From NCBI RefSeq assembly GCF_019175285.1, contig NC_056529.1, positions 1,660,231 through 1,724,230 on the forward strand: a stretch of DNA of 64,000 nucleotides. The letters are read 5' to 3'. The DNA is from Sceloporus undulatus (Eukaryota; Chordata; Lepidosauria; Squamata; Phrynosomatidae). The notes beneath the pieces are model-generated. The model saw only the letters and a list, made by a program, of their open reading frames with translations, was not told where the DNA came from and made no database searches. Position 1 is the stretch's first letter; each line of letters opens with the position of its first letter. A program made the position numbers and the translations under genes. Positions 34,401 to 46,400 of the stretch are shown in pieces.

Positions 34401-37400
34401 CAGTTGGGCCCTGATCAGCTGAAGGAACAGTGCTTTCCAGGGCAGATGGAGGAGGCGAACCAAAGGCAAGCAGACCAGTTGGCAGAACCAGGCTGTGGAG
34501 CTGGTGGGCTGCCCAGGCCAGGCTTCCTGGAAACAGAGAGGTGGCTGAGCCCCAGGAGGGAGGAAGAGGATGGCCGTGAGCCGTGGAACCAGTGTGCATG
34601 CCCACTTTGTCCCTCCAAGGAGCCACAGTGCAGTCCTGCTGCAGAGGGGCCTTCGCCAGATGCACGGGCAGAGGGGCGATTTTCCAGCAATGGCAGTGAG
34701 GAAGGGGCTGCAGCGCTCTGTCTGGACCAGCCACGTCTGCCAAGCAGGCCAGAGGCCTTCCATTTGGGGACCTCAAGGGAGCTGGAAGGTTTAAGGGGGC
34801 AAAGAGGAGGAGCCCTCCCTCCAACTGCTTCTCCAGAAGAGGATTCAGGCCTGTGGCCCCTCCTGGAACCTGGGCCCCAGCCTGGCCCCCTCCAGGCACC
34901 AGGCCAGCCTTCCCATAGGGAGTTGAAGGAAGGGGACACCTCTGCACCAGCACCATTGCCTACCCCCTTGGCACCACCAGCAGCGAGGTTGCCAGGTGGT
35001 CCCCCAAATGTCACCGCTGAGGATCCAGTTGCAGGTAGGGTCCTTCAGGGTTTGTGGGTTTGGGGCGTGGGGTGCAGGGTGCGGGGTGTGGGTGGAGTGA
35101 TGCATGCACAAGTTGGGACTTGGACCAAGGGGGGGCAGCTGGCAGGGGGCACACACTTCTCCTGGCTTCTTCTCCAAAGTGGCTTTGGTGGGTCAGGGGG
35201 TGCTTCAGAGGCTGTCCATGGAAATAACCTTTTTCCCCTGGTGGCATCCTGGTACAGGCGTGGGCTACATGTGCATTAAATGATTAAATGATGAAGTCGT
35301 GTCAGCTCAGCCATCAAGATAATGTTGTTTTCCACTATATATATTCAGGAGTAACCAGGTTGGTCAGGCAGCAAAACACAGCAAAATCCACAAAAGAGCA
35401 AGTCCTTTTATTGGCCAACCAGAATGCACAAAATATATCCTGCCAGCTTTTGAAGCTTCACTGGCTTCTTCACCAGGCAAAGATGTTAAAAATCATACAG
35501 CACCTTCCACTGTCTGATCTCCCTTTTAATCTCAATCCTGACTGCTGTCTATGGGGTTATTAAGTGCACTTAATAGAGTTTAACTATGTGAATTACATTA
35601 AAAATTACTTCTAAAGAATAACATTTCAGACCTTCTGAAACCCCAGCTCTGCTTCTGGCTGCTGCTGAGCCACCTGCCCTCCGTCCCTTGCGGCGCGCTC
35701 CCCTCCCTCTCTGTGCGTCAAGCCAGAACTGTGTGCGCTCATCCGGCTAAACAAACCTCACCCTTTAGGAGTTAAGCAGAGTGGAGCAAATGCGTGTGTG
35801 AATGTTGAGTGTTGGGGCTGTTTGGGCTGGAGCCAAGGAGGAACAAGAAAGAGGGCTAAAACAAAGCCTTTCTGATTTGGTTCTCAGCTTGTCCTGATAT
35901 AGTGATCATGGGTTTGGGTGTCTGAGACCCAATGATGCTCCCTTGCCACCAGAACCCCTTGCCCTACTTCAGGCCTTGTGCAGGTTCAGACTCTTCTTTT
36001 TTACATTGGAGCAAGTCATCAAAGGTAGGTCCTTTTGGCTTGAGCCCAGTTGCCCCGTGTGACACAGCGCGACTCGCACCTGTTCTCCAGCTGAGTGCCT
36101 TCTGATCCAGAAGTCACACTCTTTCTTGCTTAGTTCTGGATTGTTTTATGCCAGGGTTTTCATGGCAAAAGGCATTCAGAAGTGGTTCACCAGTGCTGCC
36201 TCCTGCACCGTACTAACAAGTGTTAGCAGTAATGCCACTGATGTTGTCTCTGTGAGATCTTCCAAAATACACACACACACAACTACTGCGGTAACTGTTT
36301 GGCTCATTTCGCCTGGCTCCCCAGCAAAAGCCCCCCCCCCCCCCCCGTCCTGGGAGGCCTGTCCCGCAGCAGTGCTACCTTCAGCGTGGCCCAGAATCCC
36401 AGGCCCACGGAACGGTAGTGCCACGGTGGGACTGATACAACTGGAGTGTAGCGTTTGTATGTTGAACTGCGTATGCCTTCAGCTCCACTCAATCATCAGC
36501 GACACAATTTGTCAGCTGTATGAGAAAAAACATGATTTAGTGCAACAGGTTGAACATTTTAATTCATTAAAGGATAGGTGTGAGTTGGTGGGCACAGTCA
36601 ACTTGTCACACTTTGTCTTGACTACTTGTGACTAGTTGAGAAGCCAGATTTTGTGGAATAGAAGAATTAGTGGTGTGTTCATTTGTGAGTCTATTACTCT
36701 GAGCACTAGGACTTGTCAATGCTTGTCTGGATAACTAGAACTTCATATCCTATATTTAGCTCATCTAATAAGATTGATTACAAAATCCTGTATAGTAATG
36801 GGTGAAGACACCAACACATACAGTATGAGGAGGCAGGAAAAGGTGAGCCTGTGTGAGCTTGTGTTTTGTGGGTTGGGCTGTTTGGCTGCTCTCTGGAGAC
36901 TTTTGTGGCTGTTTTCCTTTGTTTTGGCCGTTTGCTTTCCGTGAGAGCATGGTCCAGGAGCGACTCAGGGAGCTGGGTGTGTTTAACTGGGGAAGAAGAG
37001 GTTAAGGGCAGACAGCATAGCCATCCTTTTTCCAGATTTTTTTTTTTCCCTAGGAAAACTTCTGCAAAGCCTTCTCCTTTTTCTGGCAGGCCCTGAGGAC
37101 TGGGTGCCAGGGAACGTCAAGGGGTCCATTCTCTCTGCCCTGTTGCCTTTAGGAGGGCTCTCTCTGGGTAGGAACGGCTCAGCCGACAGCTGCTCAGGCG
37201 CACATGGCAACCCAGCCGTTCTCCCCAGAGTCTCACCCAGCCCAGTGGGTCTCCCAGTGGGTCTCTGGGGCTCTCGGTGGAGGCCTCTCAGGCCCCTTTG
37301 TTGCCTCTGCCCAGGCAGCAGGCAAGAGCAAGGCTTGGCAGAAGCTGTTTGCGGCTCAGAAGGGAAGCTGCGTTGTTGTTGCTGAGTTGATTCCAAGAGC

Positions 37401-40400
37401 CATCACATGAGTGAGCTGGCACCGTTCCGGTCAAACCAGTCCCAGTGAGAAAAGCTTCCTGCAGCCCCCCCCCCCCTCTCTCTCTGTACTTAAGTGTGTA
37501 AGAGGAAAAACAAGAAGAAGCTGGATGGGGTCCGGTGAGTGTGCAAGTAGGCAGCCCCCACAAAGCAGTTGTTTGCTGCTCCTGGACTCTCTGGGGCCAC
37601 ACAGGTTGCACAGTGAGCAGAAACAAGGGGAAGTGCATGAAAGTCCACTTCTGGTTTTGTGATGTCAAATAATGGCTGCAGTCTATTGTCAAGGTAAATC
37701 TCTGCTTGAGGGGAGAAAGTTCCTGGCCAAGGAACCCAGAGGGGGGTCAAGGGCCACAGAGTTGGTCAAGGGCCCTGGGGCTCTAGGTCACACTTCACCC
37801 ACCCTCCTGATTTCACAGGACTTCCTTTGCTGTACATCTTCCCCCCACCTTGAAAGGAATGGCGCCTGTATTCCCTTCATGCCAGGGGAGGAGGAATACC
37901 TTCCTTGCATCAGGCTTGGGGCCATTTCTTGCTCTGCCCGGCCGGGAAACTTTGCTCCTGGTGAGATTTTGTTCAGGCTTGGCCAAGTTTGTTGTCCGAT
38001 TTGCTGGAGGGGTTTCCTTAAATATTAATCTGAGTTTTTTAGAGCCTGACATTATCGTCTTTGTTCATGTGAAACCCTCTGACGTCTTCTCTGCATATGA
38101 AGAGCCGGAAATGCTGGGGTCACTCTCTGGTCCAGATCTCGCTCATAAAACAGGTTCCTGTCCACCTGTGACTCCGCGCATTGTCTGGGTTTTTTCTTGT
38201 TCAGGGCCTTGTCTTGGGAGGACAAGGGCTGCATTTAGATGGGAACCCACATTGATCCCACTGACTGACTGTCTCCAGCAATGCATGCACAAAGGGGGAA
38301 CTTTTCTCTAGCAAGGAGCTGCAGTACCAGTGGGAGGCTTTCTTTCCATTACTGACTTGACTTGCAGTTCCTTTAGCTGTAGTACCATCTGTGCCGAACA
38401 GAGGCTTCCTCTGCAGACCAAAAGTATAGGAAGGTAAATGGATATCCCACCACTTTTGGGGTTTGTTTTACTTCAAACTGGACACAGTTGCTCTCCAGCA
38501 AAACATGGGCCTGGAGGGAGGTCATTAGGGAAAGCTTAGCCTTGTCTTCCTGCACCGTTTTCCCCATCTGTGTCGCTGTTTGGACATGCGCCAGTCAGGG
38601 CAAGCAGTGGCTGGCGGGGGGCATTTAGGAGGGAGAGGATTCTGAAGGGGAAAGTGCTGAATGTCTCCTCCCTTAAGGTCCATTTCCCCAAACAGGTCAG
38701 CAGACTTTTGCAGCGCCTTTGAATGGAAACAAAACTTTAAGAGTTTTGCTCAGGGTCTAAGTTGTGTATTTTCTAGAAAACACTTTCCCTCTTCTGGCTG
38801 GCATTTAAAAGCTAGGAATAAGTAAATCTGTGCAGACACGATGTTAATTTAGCTGGATATTTCCCCCTGTCTGTCTTATTTTAGTTACTATTACTTGTCT
38901 GCAGTTGTAGAGAGAAAGTGAATAAATGAACAAATTGGTCATCTGAATGGATGATGATAAGGATGATGTGGTGACCCTGATGTGGTCTCCTCTCTTTTCT
39001 CTTTATGGCACCCTCCTTGACATGGGCAGAGAAGGCCAGCGGGCAAACTGGCACAGTTGGCTGTCCCCAGGGAAAGGTCTCCTCACTGGGCCATGAACTG
39101 CCCTCCTTTGCCTCTGATGGGGGCCCCCTGCAAACTGCCGCATCATGGACGAAGGACGTAGATTGGGAGATACTCCGGAGTGGCCTGGCATGCCTCCCAG
39201 GTAAGGCACCCCACAGCCCTGTGTCTGTGTGTGCATCCGTGTTGTCATCCATTGATTGCTGAGGTTTCGTGATGTGCTGGAATTCTTTATCCTTTGTGGA
39301 AAAGGCAGCAATGGGTAGCAAGTTGGGTGGAAAAGGGTCTTTGTGTCCATGTCAGGGAGGACCTCCTGGCGCTGGACACTGGCTGGGGGCCAAGCTAGCG
39401 TCCTGAGAAGACCTCTGGCCAAACCTAGCCTGCCTGGCATCCCCTTCTCCGGGCGCAACTCCTGCAGGAGAACTTTAGCAAGGCCCACTACAATGCCAGG
39501 AGAACCTCTGGACTGCCCCCAGAAGCCAGAGCCTGTGCAAGGACCAGGAAGGGGCAAATCTGTGTCCGTTTTGTTGTGCGCAGCTAGCAGTTTCCTCTCA
39601 CACAAGCCATGTGTGCCAAACATTTTGATATTTCTGGACAAATAAAAGCACACCCTTCTTATCAGGCACCAGAGACAGATGTGGCCGGGCAGTGGTCATC
39701 GTCACAATGAGGAATCCTGCTTGGCTGAACCCGCTCTGCAGTGCCAATGAACTGGTGTGCCTCCTCCTGTACTTACGGAGCACTCTCAGGTCTGTGGGGT
39801 GGCTGCGGGTGCGGAAGAGAAGGGAGAGGAGCCTGACCAGACTGCAAAATTGCAGCAGGAGGAGGCCTGTGGATGATGGGCCCTGCTTCTGTCGATGGCT
39901 GGCCAGGGAGGGAGGAAAAGAAAGAAGGGGTGGGGGGAGGCTCTTGGTGTGAGAGATGGAGAAATGCCCACTGCTCCTTCCACTGGCACAAGCCTCACAG
40001 AGGGCATCCCTGGGGGCAGGAATCACCCAGCCCACCTCCATTCCCAAATACAGCTGTGAGATCATGTCCTTTTGACTTGCAGGCCCCAGTGCCAGGCTTT
40101 GGGCCTGACTGTCCTGGTAGATGCCCGGCGATGTCCTCCGGCCCCATCTCTCTTTAAAGCTTTAGCCAACCTGCAGGTGAGGCCTTTGCTGCCAGCTTCC
40201 TCCTCCTTCCCCTGGTCCGGCTAAACAGTGATGCCAAGCAGGGACTAACCGGAGAGTTGCCCCAGGGACCGGCCCACCTGCTCCTGACTGCTTCCCCCTT
40301 CCTTGCCGAATGTAGCTTCTGGAAGCATCAGTTCTGTGGGGGCTGCCATTTCCCTCTATGTAAAGCCATGGTGGTCAGTGGGCACAGAGTGGAACTGGGG

Positions 40401-43400
40401 GCAAGCTATGGCCATCAGAGGGCAAGTGGTAGCCTCTCCGTAGGAGAAGGGCCTTCCTTCAGTGCCTGCTGGGATGCTTTCTCCACCATCCCTTCTGCTC
40501 CTCATAATTTTCTGATAGATTAATCATAATTTAATATTAGTATGTTGTGAATTTTGACTGTGATTTTTATCTGTTGTAAGCTATCTTGTATCCCAAGCTC
40601 GAGAAAAGGTGTAGTAATAATAATAATAGTTGTACTAATAATACTGTGTACAGAGAACATAATAAGAAGACCAGCTGCAAGGAGGATGAGGTTTGGGTGA
40701 GGGTTGTTCTCCTGACTCACAGAGTGGGCAAAGGGGAGACTGGCAAGGGACTTTAGGAGAAGAACAAATGGCAGAGAAAGAGGAAGCCCAGCCAGCCTTC
40801 CACTGAGCAAAGGATATAGCGAGTCATGGGATCCGTTCATGGCTGCACCATGGGTTAAGGATGCTGGGGCACTAACCAGGCTGGCAGGCAAAAGGGCCAT
40901 TAGGTGACTGTAGAAGTAGCCCACTTGGCTTGCCAGAGCCGCTCAACCCCCCAATTATTACAGATAATGCTTGCCACAAAAAGAATGAACACACAGACCT
41001 AACAGGCAGTTTTAATCTATACCTCCTTTGCGGGGCTGAAGTTTTGCAAGGGAGAGACACTTTCTTTGCCAGAGAGCTGTGTCTCTCAAAGCTTCTTAAT
41101 AGTGAAACACCATTTCACATTTCAAGGGTAAATGCACGCAAAGTTAATTTGATTGAGTGTTTCTTGTCTCCAGCCTCCTGGTGGCTGGGTTCACCTCTTC
41201 CATGGGTGGGCTGTTAGGAGAGCTTGGATAAGGAAGACCTGCCTCACATGCAAGGTGGTGGACGTTGGTGCCAGAGCGAGGCATTTAGCCGTCTTTCCCT
41301 TTTTGTTTTAAAAGAAGGGGTGGCTGTGGAGCCGAGGCTTGGGTGAAGTGGCTGGAGATGTCCTCTGAGCTGCCTTCCAGCCTCTATCCTTTCCCTTGCA
41401 GGATGCGGTCCCTTGCTGCATCCATGGAGTCCTCTTGCTGGCTGAGAAAGATGCTGGCTTCCGGACAGAAAAAGTGGCTTCTGTGCAGGTAGCTGAACTC
41501 CGCTTGCCCTTGCCCCTCAAGCCTCCTTGCTTTGTCTCCTGCACTGATCCAGCCCTCTTCCCTTTTTGGCTTCTGCAGTTGCCTGGGCAAAGTTTGTGTC
41601 TTGCACAGAATGACAGTGTGAAGGAGCCTTACCTGCCTTCTTGTTTTATACAACTTTCTCAGCCACTTTACAGGGAGCCATAGATAAACTATGTCACTGA
41701 GGGGGGACAGCTCCTTCTGCAGCTTCTGTGGCTATTGGCCGCCTTCCCTTTGATTCTCCTGGGGGCCCAAATCCTGCTACCATCCAGCTCTGCAGCCTAG
41801 AATGCAGACCCCAAAGCTGGGCAAAATCAGGCTTACGCTCATCAGACTTTGGTTCTGTAGAGAAATTATTCAGAGTGAAGAATGGACCTCAGTTTTGAGC
41901 AGATCTAGATTTGTAACAAAGAGACAACAGTTTGCCTCCTCTGTGCCTGATTTACATTTGAAAAGCAGCCAGCCTCTTTTTAGGTTTAGTGAGGTAGGGC
42001 ACAAAGATACGAAGCGAAGCAAAAAGCACGGTGCCAACATGTCTCTGGAAAAGGAGGTATCAGTGAAAGAGAGGCAAGGAGGGTCAAAGGTGTAGTGAGA
42101 TGGCTCCAGGAGAAGCTGCAGGTGTCCCAGGATGGAGTCAGGCTGCCCCATCCATCAGTGGTTGGCCTTCTTTTCTCCCCTGATCCCCATGTCCCTTTCT
42201 CCCCCAACTTCAGTGTGAACTCCTCACCTCCATGAAGGCTCTCCACAAGCACATTGAGAGCACACAGCTTCCCTTGGAGCTGGACGGGACCTTCCCTTAC
42301 TGCCACCAGGACTGGCTGCGCTTCCGCAGGGTGAGTTGGGCCGGCAGCTGGGCCCCAGGCCTTCCCCTCAAGGGGGCCATCGACTTCCCCAAGGCCCATG
42401 GCCAGGAACCCCAACTTTGAATGTTGTAAGGCTGCAGAGCTAGGGACACATGCTGGGAAGAAGCCACCAGGCTGAGCTCAGTAGGTGTGCCAGAGATGAC
42501 CATCCAGGAATGTGGAACAAACTTGAGAAATCTTCTTCCTGATTTTGGGCCACTCACTGGAGCTACTGGGGCCAGAAAGGGTGGGCCCAGCAGGTGAAGG
42601 TGGGAGAAGAGGGATGGCTGGGTCTCTGGGCTGGCAAGCAGTGGCCGGTCTGTGGCAGCTTCCCTTGGAGCATGCATCCTGACATGCTTCTTTAAAAAAG
42701 TGGGAACAGAGCTGGGCCTCTTCAGAAGACAAAGCCCCCACCAGACCCCAAGAGCAGCTGCTTTGGTCTTGGCCTTGATTGTCCCCCAGGGACCTCCATC
42801 TGTCCACCTGCTCCTAGCCCAGGGGGGTTTGGGAGCCCCAAGGAAGGGAGGGAAGTGGATCCTCAGCCAAGGCTGTGTTGTTGTGATCCCCTTCCAGCGC
42901 CTGGAGCACCTGCTGCAGGGATGCCAAAGGGCCTGTGCCTTCCTCCAGAGGGCCATACAAGCTATGGGGTCCAGCAGATGGCCAGAGAAGGTAGAGGTGA
43001 GTCCCTCCATCCTGTCTCTTGTGGCACGCTCCCCTGACAGAAGGAGTAGGGGCCACTTGGAGAGCAGGCCAGCAAATGCCACTGGGTTGTGAAGAGAGAG
43101 CAGGAGGATGCAAAGCCCTCCTGCTGCATCTACTGCTCTTTTTGTCATGTTGCAGTCCCTGGTGCTCCATGGGTGGCAGTGCTAGCAGGCGGGGGGGGGG
43201 GCAGCCTGGATGCCTCAAAGCCAGCCATGTGCCTCTTTTTGGCCTGTGACCTTGGCAAAGGGGTGGGCGAAGGTAGCTGCCCTCCTGCTGCTCAGCATGA
43301 GGAGGATGGTTCCCAGGCAAGGAAGGATGGATGGTGGGCATCTCGGAGGGGGGGGGGAAGGGCAAGGGAGGCCAACAAGGTCACCTGGGGGCTTGCTTTG

Positions 43401-46400
43401 ACCCCCCCCCCCCAGGAGGCTGATGCCCTGCTGAAGAGTGACCAGCAATTAATGAAGACTGTCCTTGAGGATGCCCGGCTGGTCCGGCTGCAGCTGGAAG
43501 GGGGGCCGCTCCTGGCTCGCCTCAGGAAGGAGGACTCCTGCGTGACGCTATCTGAGGACTACCAGTGAGTCTTAGGCAGGAGGATGGAGGCCAAGGATTT
43601 GGGGGGAACAGGGGCCGCTCTTCTTGGTTGCCAGCCTGATCAGAGCTGCAGAATCCACAAGGGCTGCTCAGAAGAAAACTTTGAGAAAGAGGGCAGCCAT
43701 GTTAGTCTGTAGCTAACAAAGAACACAGAATCTTGTGGTACCTTAGGAAGACAACTCCCAGTCTGGTCCCCAGCCCTTGCACCCTCCTCTCTAGCCCCAT
43801 CATCATCATCATCCTTTCCCCGTCTCCTTCCCTTTCTGGCACCACAATGGGGCAACCTGGAGTATGGAGGGGGGGCCCAGGAGGGAGCCTGCCAGCCTGT
43901 GCCTGGCATGGCGGGAGGTGAGGAGCTTCCTCCTCCTGCTGACCTTTCAGACACTTGCCGCTTTCCTTTCAGACACGGGCTGGAGACAGCCACTGCCCTT
44001 TACAACCAAGTGGACGAGGGCATCCACCAGCTGGTCCTGGCCTCCAACAAGCGCACCCGAACCCTGGAGCTAGTCAAAGACCTGGCAGCTTTTGAAGAAG
44101 CCTTTCGGGAGGTTTGTTGCCATTTCCATTTTGTTGGATGATTGACAGACTGCCAAAAAAAGATGCAGAGTTGGGGTCAGAGCCTGGCATGGGGCAGAGG
44201 GTCTGAAGCTGGAGCTTCAAGGAAGCTGGAAGGGCTGGGGGGAAGAGGGGCAGAAGAGGGAGTAGGGAGGGGGTGGCCAGAAGGACCAGATTGGGGGGGA
44301 GTGAAGAACTGGTCAGCTGGTCCACAAAAACATAAGGTGGATTGGGAGGGAGCTGGGAGGAAAGCCATAGTGGCTATGGCTTCCTGGATGCTGTGGGTCT
44401 CCTTATCTTAGCCCCATTTGGGTCTCCAACTGCCAGTGGATGCAGGGGGTCTGATTAAGACTGCCCTGGACACTCTGCAGGAATTTCAACCTGACCTAAA
44501 GAGGGGATCTTGGGGAAGGTGTAGGCACTTGCTCTTTGCTTGTGCACCACATACACAAACTATAGCAGCACTGGTCCTCAGGAACTTGCACCTGTTGATG
44601 ATGTTCCTGGCAACCGAGGCAGTGAGTGCCAGGGCTTGTGCCCAGTGCCACTGATGGGCAGTGGCTTTGGCTCTCCTTTCTCTTAGGTCAGCAGTTGGAT
44701 TGAGAATGTGGGCCAGACGCGGCTGGCAGAGCTGGGCAAGCTGGGAACTTCCTTGGAGGCCCTTCTTCAGGCACGGAGGCAGTTCCAGGATTTTGAGTTG
44801 GTTGCCAGTGTAAGTAACTCCCAGCCAGCTGCAAGCCCTGCCTCTGGGGCTAACTGGAGGTGGAGCTCTGTGGCTCTGGGGTCGTGTCGGCTGGACCATC
44901 TCTTAGTAGTAAAGGACGCAGTGGCCAGCTCTTGCTTGCCAGGGCCAACCTCCCTTCTTGTGCTTTGCTCTCAGGAATACTGCCGGAAGGGCCGGGAGGC
45001 ACTGGGGAAGATAAAGTGGGAAGATTTCTCCTCTACAGAGATGCCCGCAGGAGGTGCCGCCCAGCTACAGCGCTGCAGCCAGCAGCTGCGGGGCTTCTGC
45101 TGCCAACTAGAGGCTGGCAGGAACCGGCTGCAGGAGGCTGTCCGACTGTATGAGTCCTTGGACCAGGTGAGGAGGAACTCCCCAGGCGGGGCACCCCCTC
45201 AGAGTATCTTCTGCCCAGAAGCTCTGGAACCCCATCTCCCCCCCACCCACCGCCCCCTGCCATCTGGCAGCCCTTGGCGTAACCACACCACAGAAATAAA
45301 GTGGTTTGACATAACTTTTACTGGTATGCCTGTCCTTTGGAATCCTAGGATCTGAAGTTTGGTGATTCAACAGAAACAACTTCAGATTCCCCAGGCCTTT
45401 CCAGGGGGGAGGCCCTGAGGCACACAGGCTCACCCTTTTCTCACAGAGCAAGGCCAAGTAAGATTGGCTAGCAGTCAGGGGGCAAGGGTGCCTGGCACAG
45501 CAAAGCCCAAGACAGAGCGCCATAGGGACCCTCCAAGGCTTCCTCCTTCCAAGAGGGATGCTGAGCATTGTTCCCTCTCCCCTCTGCAGGCAACCGCGTG
45601 GGCCCAGGAGGGGATGCAGCACCTGGCCAGCCTCAGCCTGGTGGAGTCCAGTGCTCCTGAAGACAGAATGGCAGCCCAGGTGTGGCTGGAGAGCTCCAGT
45701 GGGCAGTGGCACCCAGGATTCAGTGAGGCCAGGTTCCAGGAGATGAAGGAGGTGGCGCTTCGACTGAAGAGCGGCAGTGCCCTGAAGCAGTGGCAGCTGG
45801 TTCGGGCCAAGTGCCAAGAGGCCACACTGGGCTTTCAGAGGAGGCTGGGTGCTGCCCTGATGACTGGCAGCCCCTCCTCACATCCAGACTGGGAGCCATT
45901 GCGAGAGGGAGAGTGCTGCTGGCCTTGCCAGGAAGGCCAGTCCCCTTTGGAGGGGGCTGCAGAAGAGGGACCCTGCTCTGGCCTGGCCCCCTTCCACCCA
46001 TGGCCTGAGTGGACTAAGGAGAAAACTCAGGGCTGCTGCAGGGATTGGGTGGCCTCTAGCCTAAGTGCTGTTGCCTCCGGTGTGCCTAAGTCCCTGAATT
46101 CTGCACACAGCCATAGCCCTGAGGCCATGCAAAAGAGCATTATGGACCCTCGGGAAGAGGCCGCAGCCACAGGAACAACAGCACTGACCTCCCATCCCGC
46201 AACTCCCCCATTTGGGCGGCCCCTTCCCAAAAGGGTTCTGCGGAAAGCCCAGAGTTTTGAACTGGCTGGCACAGAGAGCTTGCGGCCGGGCTGCCAGCGG
46301 ACCCTAAGTGAGCCGGCCCACTGTGGCAACATCGGCGTCTTCATCAAGGGCCTGGAGGTCAGCAGCACAGAAGTGGCAGGCAGGGGCTGCGGGGCCCGGC

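Noticed and set aside
32910-35279. 789-codon plus-strand frame taken as a single-exon gene
   Set aside because: Only 33006-35034 is exon 3 of PLEKHG4. Clear acceptor and donor signals, and phase with neighbours, bound it; the extensions are intron sequence.
43950-43972. Upstream acceptor (CCTTTCAG, 43943-43950) for PLEKHG4 exon 11
   Set aside because: It would add 22 bases and break the phase carried from exon 10; 43973 restores frame and human similarity.
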